Under the pieces are notes generated by a model that was given only the letters and a program-made list of their open reading frames with translations, searched no databases and was not told the DNA's origin. This document shows, piece after piece, positions 35,565 to 44,979 of a DNA stretch of 64,000 bases. Source of the DNA: Streptomyces marianii (GTDB lineage: Bacteria > Actinomycetota > Actinomycetes > Streptomycetales > Streptomycetaceae); assembly GCF_005795905.1 (NCBI RefSeq), contig NZ_VAWE01000001.1, positions 1,798,001-1,862,000 on the forward strand. Reading direction: 5' to 3'. The stretch's first letter is position 1. The number at the start of each line of letters is the position of its first letter. Made by a program: the position numbers and the translations under genes.

Positions 35565-35978
35565 ACCCGGGCGCGCCCCCTCCACCGGAGCTTCCTTGTT
35601 GGTCACAGGTGGCCTCGGCGCGCGCGCCCATGGGGTCGGTGGCGGACAACTGCGCCGGACGTCGTGGCGTCCGTACGGTCCAGGGACACCCGGTTGCTGC
35701 GCCGTCGGCAGTGCCCCCGCGCTGGTCCGGCCGCTCGCCCTGCTGCGACGGCAGAGGGACCGCGCCATGAGCCGACCGCCAGCGCGGCCTGCTCCGTTCC
35801 CGCAAGCTCAGCCATGACAAAGGCTACGAAGACAACAAGAGGACGCGCAGCACCCACGAACCTGCCCCCCACTCCGGTGATCACGCAGAGTGAAGTTCCA
35901 GGCCTCTTCCAGATGAAATCCACGACAACAACACCGCTGTTGTGAGACTGAGCACGAACCGAACCAGATGACCCCGGA
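35565..35978. other. 414-bp region without a convincing gene
   Basis: Short open frames exist on both strands but none shows domain similarity, plausible composition or a ribosome site. One plus-strand frame at 35664-35945 contains ITQSEVPGLFQMKSTTTT and may be noise. Both flanking genes are read toward this region. Confidence 0.5.
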
Positions 35979-37151
35979 TCAGTTCGGCCGCACCACCTCG
36001 GCCGTATGCCGCTCTTCGCCGACGCGCCCGCCACCCGCCGCAGCACCCGGGCCGCTGCCGCGGAGCCGGCGCTCGAGGGGATGCTCCACCCAGCGGTAGG
36101 CGCACGCTGACAGGGTCAGGCTGACCGCGATGACCACCAGCCACACCACGGCGGTGTCGGACGCCCCCTCGGGCCGGCCGTGCCTCGCCACCCACACCCG
36201 GATGACGATCTCGTGGATCAGGTACCAGGCGAATGACCAGTGCCCGAGCCGTATGGCCCACTGCCCGCCGAGTCCCGTCGTCCGGCCGCTCAGATCCGCG
36301 TGGGCGGCCGCGGCCACGAGGAGCGCGAAGAGAGGCGTGGAGAGAAGCTGTGAGGCCTGGTACGGGCTGTACCAGAGCGCGTCGGGGACAGCCCCCGACC
36401 AGGGGATCAACGCCAAGTGCCAGCCGATCACCAGTGATACGGCGGACCACAGACCGATGGGCGGCCTCCAGCCGCGGGCCACCGCGAGCCCGGCCACCAC
36501 GCCGAGCAGGAACTGCAGAGTGCGGGTCAGCGGCAGGTAGTCGAGCGCCCAGACGCGCGGCACCCCGCTGTCGATCAGGGCACCGCTCAGCCACGCGAGA
36601 ACAACGCCCACACAGACCGTCACCCAGATCCAGCGTCGTCCGCGGCCCGAACGCACGGCCGGAAGGGCCATCAGCGCGGGAAAGATCAGATAGAACCATG
36701 CCTCGTCGCTGAGCGACCACGCGGCGGGATTGCCGCCCCGCAGTATGACCTGGTCGGGTATCCAGGCGTTGACGAGCAGCAGCGTGGCGGCCACGGCCTT
36801 CGTCGACACGGCCTTGCCGAGCGCGAGCCACACCCCCACGGACAGCACTGTCGTGGTGGCGAGGAGCGGCCAGATACGGGCGAAGCGGCGCCGGAGAAAG
36901 ACCTTCGCGGGTATCTGCTTGCCGTCGTACGTCCATGCCAGGACGAACCCGGACAGCACGAAGAAGAAGGTCACTCCGCTGCGGCCGTACCAGGCCAGCT
37001 CACTGGCCCCGGGTATCTGGCCGACCTGCCGCGAGAGGTGGTACGTCACCACCAGGAGAGCCGCCCAGAAGCGCAGTCCGGTAAGGGACGGGAGGCGATC
37101 CCTGCCGGACGGGACGGCGGAGGATCGGCTGCCGGGGGCCCTGTGTCGCAT
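35979..37151 (-). CDS. acyltransferase 3 family membrane protein
   Basis: 390 residues from ATG 37151. Polytopic, about ten membrane segments. Typical acyltransferase 3 features: SLTGLRFWAALLVVTYHL with the conserved His near residue 38, FFFVLSGFVLAWTY, RRFARIWPL, NPAAWSLSDEAWFYLIFPAL, and the C-terminal FAWYLIHEIVIRVW … RWVEHPLERRLR. Such proteins O-acylate sugars, peptidoglycan or natural products at the membrane; the acceptor cannot be inferred. It is a single gene. Confidence 0.92.
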   Translation of the reverse strand: MRHRAPGSRSSAVPSGRDRLPSLTGLRFWAALLVVTYHLSRQVGQIPGASELAWYGRSGVTFFFVLSGFVLAWTYDGKQIPAKVFLRRRFARIWPLLATTTVLSVGVWLALGKAVSTKAVAATLLLVNAWIPDQVILRGGNPAAWSLSDEAWFYLIFPALMALPAVRSGRGRRWIWVTVCVGVVLAWLSGALIDSGVPRVWALDYLPLTRTLQFLLGVVAGLAVARGWRPPIGLWSAVSLVIGWHLALIPWSGAVPDALWYSPYQASQLLSTPLFALLVAAAAHADLSGRTTGLGGQWAIRLGHWSFAWYLIHEIVIRVWVARHGRPEGASDTAVVWLVVIAVSLTLSACAYRWVEHPLERRLRGSGPGAAAGGGRVGEERHTAEVVRPN

Positions 37152-37457
37152 GGGGCGATTATCGGATGGCGCCCGAGGGGCTCCATCACGGGGGACCTGC
37201 ACAGCCATACCGGGTGCGCGTTCGGTCGGCGTCCCGCTCCGCACTGCCCAACCGGCCTTTGCCGGTTCCCGGAGCCGGGCGGCCGCCTCCGCGACGAGGA
37301 TCACTTCCCCATCGGCCCTGGTCGCGAGGTCAACGCGAGGGCCGACCCGCGGGGCCCGCGGCGGCTCGCGAGCCACCCCTACGGACGACGAGGGCCCGGG
37401 AGCGGTGTGCTCCCGGGCCTCGTGTGCACCGGGGCTCCCCGGGCTCTCAGTCGGTGA
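37152..37457. other. 306-bp spacer containing the msrB terminator
   Basis: No gene. It contains the promoter side of the acyltransferase gene and, near its right end, the hairpin at 37388-37423. Confidence 0.5.
37388..37423 (-). terminator. terminator of msrB
   Basis: Stem of about 15 bp, ACGAGGGCCCGGGAGC paired with GCTCCCGGGCCTCGT with one bulged base and a 5-base loop, 35 bases after the msrB stop codon. Confidence 0.75.
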
Positions 37458-37868
37458 TCACGCCTCCTCCGCCGGCTCCAGCCTCAGCGAGATCGAGTTG
37501 ATGCAGTAGCGCTGGTCCGTGGGCGTCGGATAGCCCTCGCCCTCGAAGACGTGCCCGAGGTGCGAGCCGCAGCGCGCGCACCGGACCTCCGTGCGGACCA
37601 TGCCGTGGGTCCGGTCCTCCAGTAGTTCCACCGCGTCCGAGTCCTTCGGGTCGTAGAAGGACGGCCAGCCGCAGTGCGATTCGAACTTCTCACCGGAGGT
37701 GAAGAGCTCGGCACCGCACGCCCGGCAGGAGTACACGCCCTTGGTCTTGGTGTCCGTGTACTCGCCGGTGAATGCGGGCTCGGTCCCGGCCTGCCGGAGC
37801 ACGGCGTACTCCGCGGGGCTCAGCTCCGCGCGCCACTGCTCGTCCGGCTTGTCGACGTCGTAGGCCAT
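37458..37868 (-). CDS. msrB: peptide-methionine (R)-S-oxide reductase
   Basis: 136 residues from ATG 37868. Complete MsrB domain with both zinc CxxC pairs (CRAC and CARC), FESHCGWPSF, RCGSH motif region CARCGSHLGHVF, and the catalytic Cys in QRYCINSISL. It reduces methionine-R-sulfoxide in oxidised proteins using thioredoxin. It lies downstream of murC in the same direction with a small GGCCC/GGGCC hairpin between, so it is probably transcribed separately. Confidence 0.96.
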   Translation of the reverse strand: MAYDVDKPDEQWRAELSPAEYAVLRQAGTEPAFTGEYTDTKTKGVYSCRACGAELFTSGEKFESHCGWPSFYDPKDSDAVELLEDRTHGMVRTEVRCARCGSHLGHVFEGEGYPTPTDQRYCINSISLRLEPAEEA

Positions 37869-37904
37869 GATCGGTCTCCCTCACCACTACGGCCCCGAAG
37901 GGCC

Positions 37905-39299
37905 TCAGTCCGACAGACGGGCCAGGATCTTCGGACCGAGGTCCGTCACATCGCCGGCCCCCATGGTGAGAACCAGATCCCCGGGTGCGGCCATTCCCGC
38001 AAGCACGTCCGGGACGCTCTCCTTGTCGTGGACGGCCGTCACCCGCGCGCCCGCCGCCTCCGCGGCAGCGGTGATCATCACGCTGGTGACGCCGGGGATC
38101 GGGTCCTCGCGGGCCGGGTAGATGTCGAGCACCACGGAGGCGTCGGCGAGCGCGAGGGCCCGGCCCATCTCGGCGCCGAGCTCCTGGGTGCGGGAGAACA
38201 GGTGCGGCTGGAAGACGACGAGCAGCCGCCGGTCGCCCGCCGCGGCGCGCATGGCCTCCAGGTCTGCGGTCATCTCGGTGGGGTGGTGCGCGTAGGAGTC
38301 GATGACCTGGACGCCCTTCGCCTCGCCCTTGAGCTGGAGGCGGCGGCCGACACCCGTGTAGGCCGTGAGGGCGTGGGCCAGCCCGGCCGGGTCCAGGCCC
38401 AGCCGGGCGCCTGCGGCGAGGGCGGCGGCGGCGTTGTGGGCGTAGTGGCGTCCGGGGACGGAGACGGTGAAGGTGATCTCCCCGGCGTCCGGGAGGACGA
38501 CCGTGACCTCGCTGGTCATGCCGTGGGGTGTGATCGAGCGGATCCGGACGTCGGCGCCCTCGTCCTCACCGACGGTGACGACGGTGAGGTCCGGGCGACC
38601 GGACACTCGGGCGGCCAGCTCGCGGGCTCCGGCGTGCTCGCCGACGACCAGTGCCCCGCCGGCGGGGATCTTGGCGACGAAGGCCTCGAAGGACTCGTAG
38701 ATCTCGTCCATGGAGGCGTAGTTGGCGTGGTGGTCGAGCTCGACGTTGAGGACGATCGCGACGTCCGGGTCGTACTTCTGGAAGCTGCGGTCGCTCTCGT
38801 CGGCCTCGGCGACGAACAGGTCGCCGTCGCCGTGCCGGGCGTTCGTGCCGGGCCCGGCGAGGTCGCCGCCGATGGCGTACGACGGGTCGAGTCCCAGCTC
38901 CGTCAGCGCCACGGCCAGCATCGACGTGGTGGTGGTCTTGCCGTGGGTGCCGGCCACCGCGATGGTCCGGGAGGCGCGCATCAGCGCGGCGAGGGCGTCG
39001 GACCGGTGGACGACCGGTACGCCGAGCTCGGCGGCACGGGCCAGCTCGGGGTTGTCGGCGCGGATGGCGCTGGAGACGACGACGCAGGACGCGTCGTCCG
39101 CGAGGTGCTCGGCGGCGTGCCCGACGTGCACGGTCGCACCCAGCGCCCGCAGCGCCTCGGCCGTCGTGGACTCCCTGGCGTCACTGCCCGCGACCTTGGC
39201 GCCCCGCTGGGCGAGGATCTTGGCGATCCCGGACATTCCGGCGCCGCCGATGCCGATGAAGTGCGGCCGTTCCATGGCGTTGGGGATGCCGGATGCCAT
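37905..39299 (-). CDS. murC: UDP-N-acetylmuramate--L-alanine ligase
   Basis: 464 residues from ATG 39299 (GGGAG eight bases upstream). The N-terminal Rossmann domain HFIGIGGAGMSGIA binds UDP-MurNAc. The ATP-binding P-loop AGTHGKTTTTSM lies near residue 115, EADESDRSF and NVELDHHANY follow, and the C-terminal domain has YAHHPTEM and FQPHLFSRT. It catalyses the first amino-acid addition in peptidoglycan precursor synthesis, in the cytoplasm. It lies outside the dcw division cluster, which fits a stand-alone streptomycete copy. Confidence 0.96.
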   Translation of the reverse strand: MASGIPNAMERPHFIGIGGAGMSGIAKILAQRGAKVAGSDARESTTAEALRALGATVHVGHAAEHLADDASCVVVSSAIRADNPELARAAELGVPVVHRSDALAALMRASRTIAVAGTHGKTTTTSMLAVALTELGLDPSYAIGGDLAGPGTNARHGDGDLFVAEADESDRSFQKYDPDVAIVLNVELDHHANYASMDEIYESFEAFVAKIPAGGALVVGEHAGARELAARVSGRPDLTVVTVGEDEGADVRIRSITPHGMTSEVTVVLPDAGEITFTVSVPGRHYAHNAAAALAAGARLGLDPAGLAHALTAYTGVGRRLQLKGEAKGVQVIDSYAHHPTEMTADLEAMRAAAGDRRLLVVFQPHLFSRTQELGAEMGRALALADASVVLDIYPAREDPIPGVTSVMITAAAEAAGARVTAVHDKESVPDVLAGMAAPGDLVLTMGAGDVTDLGPKILARLSD

Positions 39300-39341
39300 G
39301 CGCGTGTCTCCCAGGGTGCGACGTCGTACGAGGGGCCCAGC

Positions 39342-39812
39342 CTATTCGCTGTGCGCGAAGAGCTTCAGCACCGGTACGCCGACCTTGTGCCGGGCACGGG
39401 AGGCCCAGTCGCGGTGGAAGAACTCCTCGACGTAGTGGGGCGCGGTCAGGACGATCACCTCGTCGGCGCCGGCCTCCTCGACGACGGTCTTCATCTTGTC
39501 GAGCGGGTGCTCCTCGACGACCTGGCCGACGGCCTCGGCCCCGGCGGCCCGCAGGGCGTTCAGGGAGTGGACGAGGGCGAGCTCCGCAGGCTGCCGGGCC
39601 TTCGCGCCCTCGGGCTCCTCACCCTCGCGGACGGCTTCCTTGAGCTCGCCCATGGCCACGTCGTCGATGGCGCGCAGCAGCAGGTCGGCCTGGTCGCCGC
39701 GCGGCTGCATGAGCACGATGAACGACACGGGCTCGTCTCCGTGCAGCGTCGTGACGAACTCCACGTCGGTCGCCGTGAGGGGCTTCTCGATCATCAATAC
39801 GCTTGTGAACAC
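39342..39812 (-). CDS. conserved protein of unknown function
   Basis: 156 residues from GTG 39812 (AAGGG eight bases upstream; ATG 39794 also possible). Alternating alpha/beta sequence with no signal peptide: EFVTTLHGDEPVSFIVLMQPRG, VVEEHPLDKMKTVVEEAGADEVIVLT and SRARHKVGVPVLKLFAHSE. The pattern resembles a universal-stress-protein-like Rossmann fold, but the ATP-binding Gly motif is absent. It lies 42 bases upstream of murC and is probably cotranscribed with it. Confidence 0.7.
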   Translation of the reverse strand: MFTSVLMIEKPLTATDVEFVTTLHGDEPVSFIVLMQPRGDQADLLLRAIDDVAMGELKEAVREGEEPEGAKARQPAELALVHSLNALRAAGAEAVGQVVEEHPLDKMKTVVEEAGADEVIVLTAPHYVEEFFHRDWASRARHKVGVPVLKLFAHSE

Positions 39813-39914
39813 GTCAGGAGCCCTTCTGCCGGAACCGTCCTTCCCCGTGTCGGTACGGGGCCTGCGAGTAGTGTGCCCGGCCGTAGCAAACCAGTACATA
39901 ACCTGTCGGGAGCG

Positions 39915-40694
39915 TCAGGTCCGACGGTATCGGGCGAAGAGGAACCCGGCCTCCTCCAGCAGGGACGCCAGCGCGAAGCGCTCCGGCACCGCCCGGTCGG
40001 TTCCGTACGCGATCCGCTGGGCGGTACCGGAGGTGAGCGTCGGCGACACCGTCAGGCACAGCTCGTCGAGTACCCCGGATCCGACGAACTGACCCAGGAG
40101 CCTCGGCCCCCCTTCCGTGAGCAGCCGCCGCAGGCCGCGTCCGGCCAGCGCCTCGACGGCCCGGGCCGGGTCGACGCCCGTCCCGTCGCCCGCGACGAGG
40201 ACCTCCGCCCCGGCCTCCGCCGCGGCGGCGACCCGCTCCGGCGGCGCGGAGGCCCCGGTGAGGACCAGCGTCGGCACCAGGGGGGAGGTGAAGAGCGGCA
40301 GGGAGAAGTCGAGGTCGAGGCTCGCGCTGACCACGGCGATCGCGGGGGCTGGGGCCTGTCCGGCGGCCGCACGGCGGCCGGCGAAGGCGTCCCGGGCACG
40401 GGCGGGGCGGTAGCCCTCCTGCCGTACCGTCTCCGCACCGACGACGACGGCGTCGGCCAGCCCCCGCAGGGTGCCGAAGATCCGCATGTCCGAGTCGGAC
40501 GACAACGGCTGCGACTTCCCGTCGTGCTGGGCGGCCCCGTCGAGGGACGAGACCATGTTCGCCCGCAGCCAGGGGCCCTCCACGGCCGGATAGGCGTAGG
40601 CGTCGGCCAGCTCGTCCAGCCCCCACTCGCGGTCGGTCGCGGCGCGTGCACCGGCAGGGTCGTTCGGGTCGGGCAGGGGGAACAGACGTCGCAT
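39915..40694 (-). CDS. pyrimidine reductase family (RibD C-terminal-like) protein
   Basis: 259 residues from ATG 40694. RibD-C/DHFR-like fold: RANMVSSLDGAAQHDGKSQPLSSDSDMRIFGTLRGLADAVVVGAETVR is the substrate and NADPH-binding front, and LTEGGPRLLGQFVGSGVLDELCLTVSP the conserved C-terminal motif. It probably reduces a riboflavin-like pyrimidine or a related heterocycle. Lacking a deaminase domain, it is not a full RibD. A CAGACT box ends seven bases before the ATG, which may indicate a leaderless transcript. Confidence 0.88.
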   Translation of the reverse strand: MRRLFPLPDPNDPAGARAATDREWGLDELADAYAYPAVEGPWLRANMVSSLDGAAQHDGKSQPLSSDSDMRIFGTLRGLADAVVVGAETVRQEGYRPARARDAFAGRRAAAGQAPAPAIAVVSASLDLDFSLPLFTSPLVPTLVLTGASAPPERVAAAAEAGAEVLVAGDGTGVDPARAVEALAGRGLRRLLTEGGPRLLGQFVGSGVLDELCLTVSPTLTSGTAQRIAYGTDRAVPERFALASLLEEAGFLFARYRRT

Positions 40695-41333
40695 ACCGAG
40701 CAGTCTGGCACGGGCCGCGCGTCCTCATGACGCGGCCACCGGAGCACGCACGCCCGGCCGCGGAGACCTCGCGTCGGGCTTCCCGCCCACGCACGTCCCA
40801 CGCCAGTCCCGCCCACGCACGTCCCGATTGCGCACGTCCCACGCACGTCCCGGTCACGCACGTCCCACCCACGTACCGCTTGCGCACATCCCACGCACGT
40901 CCCGCTTGCGCACATCCCACGCACGTCCCGCCCGCGCACGTCCCCCGTACGTCCCGGTCGCGTGCGTCCCGGTCGCGCGCGGCGGGCCGCGGGCACACGT
41001 GCTCCGCCGCCGACGGGTCAGGTACGGCAGGGGTCCGACGGGGAGCCCCGGGAGCGCCCCTCCCCCGCGCCGAGAGGGCACGCGGCTCCCGGACGGCCGT
41101 TCCGTGCCCTTCCAAGAGCTCTTCCGGCGGCCCCAGCAGATCCGCCCGGGATCCGCCCGGGATCCGCCCGAAGCCCGTCCGACGGCCGCTCCCGGGCGCA
41201 CGCCGTTCCGGGGCGCGTGGGACGCGGGGCGTGCGACTGCCCGGGGATGCCCTGACGTGCGAGGGCGCCTGCCGTCCTGGGGCGCTGGACGCGCGGGGCG
41301 GCCGTTCTCCCGGACTCAGTACAGTGGGGGGTT
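40695..41333. repeat. 639-bp spacer with CGCACGTCCCA-type tandem repeats
   Basis: Between about 40785 and 40985 the motif CACGCACGTCCC and close variants recur about a dozen times. One 26-base unit (starting CTTGCGCACATCCCACGCAC) is repeated exactly at 40879-40904 and 40905-40930. Further right GATCCGCCCGG occurs three times in a row (about 41137-41170). No gene is convincing on either strand. Confidence 0.75.
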
Positions 41334-42404
41334 GTGTCGACCACCCCCATGACCGAAGCCGTCCCGCTCTCGCTGTGCGCCCGCGAGCCCCGTGTCCCCG
41401 CCGACCGCCTGGTCGCGGAGATGGTGCCGCCGCCGCGCTTCGACTCGGTGCGCTTCGAGACGTACGTCCCCGATCGGAACCAGCCCAGCCAGGCCGAGGC
41501 GGTCACGGTGCTGAGCTCGTTCGCCGCGGGTCTGGGCGGTGCGCACGCCACCGGCAGCGGCAGGCGCCGCTGGTTCACGAGGAAGCCCGCGGCGCCGGCG
41601 GCGCCCAGGGGGGTCTATCTGGACGGCGGCTACGGCGTCGGCAAGACCCACCTCCTCGCCTCGCTCTGGCACGCCACACCCGCCGAGCCGTCCCTCAAGG
41701 CGTTCGGCACCTTCGTGGAGCTGACGAATCTGGTCGGCGCGCTGGGCTTCCAGCAGACCGTGAAGACCCTGAGCGGCCACCGGCTCCTGTGCATCGACGA
41801 GTTCGAGCTGGACGACCCGGGCGACACCGTTCTCGTGTCGACCCTGCTCGGCAAGCTCGTCGAGGCGGGCGTCGCCCTGGCGGCGACCTCCAACACCCTG
41901 CCCGGCAAGCTCGGGGAGGGCCGCTTCGCCGCCGCCGACTTCCTCCGCGAGATCCAGGGCCTGTCCGCACACTTCCGGCCGCTGCGGATCGACGGCGAGG
42001 ACTACCGCCACCGCGGCCTGCCCGAGGCGCCCGCACCCTTCTCGGACGAGCAGGTCACCCGGGCCTCGCACGCCACCGGGGGCGCTTCGCTCGACGACTT
42101 CCCGCAGTTGCTGGAGCATCTCGCACGGGTGCACCCCAGCCGTTACGGCGCGCTGACGGACGGCGTGCGCGCGGTCTGCCTCACCGACGTGCGGCCGGTG
42201 CCGGACCAGTCGACGGCTCTGCGGCTCGTCGTGCTCGCGGACCGGCTCTACGACAGGGAGGTGCCGGTACTGGCCTCCGGTCTCCCCTTCGACCGGCTGT
42301 TCAGCGACGAGATGCTGCAGGGCGGGTACCGGAAGAAGTACTTCCGGGCGATCTCCCGGCTGACGGCACTCGCGCGGGACGCCAAGGGCCTCGTCGAACA
42401 GTAG
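41334..42404 (+). CDS. zapE: AFG1/ZapE-like cell-division ATPase
   Basis: 356 residues from GTG 41334. AAA-type ATPase of the AFG1 family: FETYVPDRNQPSQAEAV front, Walker A LDGGYGVGKTHLLASLW (about 97-110), Walker B HRLLCIDEFELDDPGD (about 148-163), sensor AATSNTLPGKLGEG, and C-terminal VLADRLYDREVPVLASG. ZapE homologues act at the division septum with FtsZ or in membrane-protein turnover. A TACAGT box ends eight bases before the GTG; G-rich sequence between could also serve as ribosome site. Confidence 0.9.
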   Translation: MSTTPMTEAVPLSLCAREPRVPADRLVAEMVPPPRFDSVRFETYVPDRNQPSQAEAVTVLSSFAAGLGGAHATGSGRRRWFTRKPAAPAAPRGVYLDGGYGVGKTHLLASLWHATPAEPSLKAFGTFVELTNLVGALGFQQTVKTLSGHRLLCIDEFELDDPGDTVLVSTLLGKLVEAGVALAATSNTLPGKLGEGRFAAADFLREIQGLSAHFRPLRIDGEDYRHRGLPEAPAPFSDEQVTRASHATGGASLDDFPQLLEHLARVHPSRYGALTDGVRAVCLTDVRPVPDQSTALRLVVLADRLYDREVPVLASGLPFDRLFSDEMLQGGYRKKYFRAISRLTALARDAKGLVEQ

Positions 42405-42465
42405 GTTCCAGTAAGTTGGGCCCGGTTGGAACCGATTCATTGAATGCTTTGAGAAGGGATCCATC

Positions 42466-42891
42466 ATGGCCACCACGCGCCAGGCCCACACCGTCTGGGA
42501 CGGCGACCTGCTCTCCGGCTCCGGCGTCGTCACGTTCGACTCCTCCGGTATCGGCGACTTCCCCGTCTCCTGGCCGTCGCGCGCCGAGCAGGCGAACGGC
42601 AAGACCAGCCCTGAGGAGCTGATCGCCGGCGCCCACTCCAGCTGCTTCTCCATGGCCCTCTCGCACGGTCTCGCGGGTGCCGGCACGCCGCCCACCCGCC
42701 TGGAGACCAAGGCCGACGTCACGTTCCAGCCGGGCGAGGGCATCACGGGCATCCACCTGACCGTCGAGGGCCAGGTTCCCGGCCTCGACCAGGAGGGCTT
42801 CCAGGCGGCCGCCGAGGAGGCCAAGAAGAACTGCCCGGTGAGCCAGGCCCTTTCGGGGACGACGATCACGCTGACGGCGAAGCTCGCGTAG
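42466..42891 (+). CDS. OsmC/Ohr family peroxiredoxin-like protein
   Basis: 141 residues from ATG 42466 (GAAGGGA upstream). OsmC subfamily: the two redox Cys are in AHSSCFSMALSH (about 59) and KKNCPVSQAL (about 122), and the Glu/Arg partners are in TSPEELIAGAHS and SWPSRAEQ. It should reduce organic hydroperoxides using lipoyl or thiol donors, in the cytoplasm. It is 61 bases after zapE and may be cotranscribed. Confidence 0.93.
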   Translation: MATTRQAHTVWDGDLLSGSGVVTFDSSGIGDFPVSWPSRAEQANGKTSPEELIAGAHSSCFSMALSHGLAGAGTPPTRLETKADVTFQPGEGITGIHLTVEGQVPGLDQEGFQAAAEEAKKNCPVSQALSGTTITLTAKLA

Positions 42892-43109
42892 CACGGCGCG
42901 GTTCGCGCAGCGACGCCTCGCCGCTCGCCCCGGGCCCTCGAATTCGCCACTCGCCCGGGGCCCTCGCCACTCGGGAGACACCGCGCGGCCGTCGCTCAAG
43001 CAGCACCGCGCGTCCCACGGGGCACGGTGACCCGCATGCTTCACGCGTGACCACACGCCTGGTACACACATGCGGGTCACATCTCTGTCCGCCAACAGGG
43101 AGTTGCCTC

Positions 43110-44546
43110 ATGACCGCAGAACACACGCAGGAATCACAGGGATTTGCCGGGGGCGGGGCCTCCGAACCCCCGGGTGCCCCCGCCGCCTCCTCCGCGACGC
43201 GGCGCCGGGTCCTCGCCGGTACGGGTGCCGCTGTCGCCGGAATCACCTTCACCGGAGCCTTCTCGGAGCTCTTCGCGGGTACGGCCGCCGCCCGCGGCCA
43301 CTCCGGCTACGGCCCGCTCGTACCGGACGCGCACGGCCTCCTCGACCTGCCGAAGGGTTTCCGCTATCGGGTGCTCTCCCGCGAGGGCGAGCCGCTGCGC
43401 TCCGGCGAGGGCCCGGTGCCCGGCAACCACGACGGCATGGCCGCCCTGCCCGGACGCCGGGGCCGGGTCCATCTCCTGCGCAACCACGAGAACCGGCACA
43501 ACGCCCGCATCGGCGTTCCCGTCGTCGACGGCCTCACCTACGACCCGGCGGCCAAGGGCGGCTGTACGGCGCTCACCCTCGACGGCCGCAACAACGTCCT
43601 CGACGAGCACGTCGCCATCGCGGGCACCGCCGTCAACTGCGCGGGCGGGCCCACGCCCTGGGGAACCTGGCTCACCTGCGAGGAGAACGAGGACAAGGCC
43701 GGCACCAACGGCTGCACCAAGGACCACGGTTTCGTCTTCGAGGTGGACGGCGCCGATCCGCGCCGGACCGGCGCCGTACCGCTGACCGCGATGGGCCGCT
43801 TCCAGCACGAGGCGGTCGCGGTCGATCCGCGCAGCGGGATCGTCTACGAGACGGAGGACGCCTTCGAGAGGCCGTTCGGGCTGTTCTACCGCTTCCTGCC
43901 GGAGAAACCACTCGGCGGCAGGGGCTCACTGCGGGCCGGGGGACGGCTGGAGGCGATGCGGGTCCCGGGGCTGCCCGACCTGTCCGCGATCCAGGAGACG
44001 GGCGTCGGGTTCGACGGCGTCGAGTGGGTCCGCGTGCCCGATCCGCAGGCGCGTCGGACGCCCGTCCGGCTGCAGGACTTCGGCCCGAAGGGCATCACCC
44101 ACGCCCAGAAGCTGGAGGGCTGCTACTGGGGCGGCTCGTCCGTCTACTTCGTCTCCAGTTTCGCCCGCAGCGCCGAGGGCTCGGCGGCCGACCACTTCGG
44201 GCAGGTGTGGCGGTACGAACCGCGGCGGCGCCGGCTGACCCTGGTCATCGTCTTCGGGCCCGCGACCGACGTGCAACTGCCCGGCGAGTCCCCGGACAAC
44301 ATCTGCCTCGCCCCGGGCGGCGGGCTGATGGTGGCGGAGGACGGGAACGGCGCCCAGCACGTGTACGGGGTCACCAAGCGCGGCGAGGTGTACGCGATGG
44401 CGCGCAACCGCCAGGACATCGGCACCCCGGAGGAGCCCGCGTGGGGCGAGTTCGCGGGCGTCACGTTCTCGCCGGACGGCGGCACGATGTACGTGAACTG
44501 CTACACGCCGGGTACGACGTTCGCGGTGACCGGACCCTGGCGCTGA
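43110..44546 (+). CDS. Tat-exported PhoX-family (DUF839) phosphatase-like protein
   Basis: 478 residues from ATG 43110 (GGGAG seven bases upstream). Twin-arginine signal ATRRRVLAGTGAAVAGITF at about 29-48. The mature part is a PhoX-type propeller: GNHDGMAALPG, LLRNHENR, WGTWLTCEENEDK, GRFQHEAVAVDPRSGIVYETEDA, FVSSFAR and ESPDNICLAPGGGLMVAEDG. PhoX enzymes are Ca/Fe-dependent alkaline phosphatases secreted under phosphate limitation. The acidic and Cys metal residues in the listed motifs are present, but activity is not certain for this subfamily. Confidence 0.9.
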   Translation: MTAEHTQESQGFAGGGASEPPGAPAASSATRRRVLAGTGAAVAGITFTGAFSELFAGTAAARGHSGYGPLVPDAHGLLDLPKGFRYRVLSREGEPLRSGEGPVPGNHDGMAALPGRRGRVHLLRNHENRHNARIGVPVVDGLTYDPAAKGGCTALTLDGRNNVLDEHVAIAGTAVNCAGGPTPWGTWLTCEENEDKAGTNGCTKDHGFVFEVDGADPRRTGAVPLTAMGRFQHEAVAVDPRSGIVYETEDAFERPFGLFYRFLPEKPLGGRGSLRAGGRLEAMRVPGLPDLSAIQETGVGFDGVEWVRVPDPQARRTPVRLQDFGPKGITHAQKLEGCYWGGSSVYFVSSFARSAEGSAADHFGQVWRYEPRRRRLTLVIVFGPATDVQLPGESPDNICLAPGGGLMVAEDGNGAQHVYGVTKRGEVYAMARNRQDIGTPEEPAWGEFAGVTFSPDGGTMYVNCYTPGTTFAVTGPWR

Positions 44547-44979
44547 TCGCCGCGGCCCGGCTCAGAGCCCGGCAGGACCGGGCCCGGACGCCCGGGCCAG
44601 GACGGGCCGGAGTCGGAACGGGGCGGAGCCGGGCCGCGGCGGGGCCGGGTCACCGCCGCCGACGGGCGCACGGATCGCTTCCGGGCGCCCGTCGGCGCAC
44701 ACCGGGCGCCGCCGCCGCGCCCCGAGGCCCGCCGTGCCGCGGACCCCCGGGTGCCGCCTCGCCGGCGGATCGGGCGTCGCTCGCGCCGGCGCCCGATCCG
44801 GTGGAGGATCGGAGGGCCGGATGGGCCCGGGGAAGACCTCGGGGCGCAACGGTGGTGGCCGACGAGGCCCCCTCCCCGGGAACACCGGTGGCCGGGCGGG
44901 ACCGGCGACCGGAGGAGAGACCGGTGGCCGGACAGGACCGTGGCCGGAGACGACCGGGAGAGAGCCCGAGGTGACCAGG
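44547..44979. other. 433-bp spacer with PhoX-side terminator, no gene
   Basis: Very GC-rich. A 13-bp stem CGCCGACGGGCGC / GCGCCCGTCGGCG with a 15-base loop lies at 44657-44697, a likely terminator. The frame upstream of the PPK2 gene is open through here but is low-complexity Arg/Gly sequence and is not considered coding. Confidence 0.6.

Noticed and set aside
35664-35945. Possible small gene encoding a Ser/Thr-rich protein ending MKSTTTTPLL
   Set aside because: No ribosome site, no homology that I recognise, and composition typical of non-coding GC sequence.
37674-40730. A 1018-codon plus-strand open frame
   Set aside because: It is antisense to msrB, murC, the 39342 gene and the RibD-like gene, all of which have clear family motifs; the frame itself has none.
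40785-40985. CRISPR-like array
   Set aside because: Repeat spacing is irregular, there are no unique spacers of constant length, and there are no cas genes.
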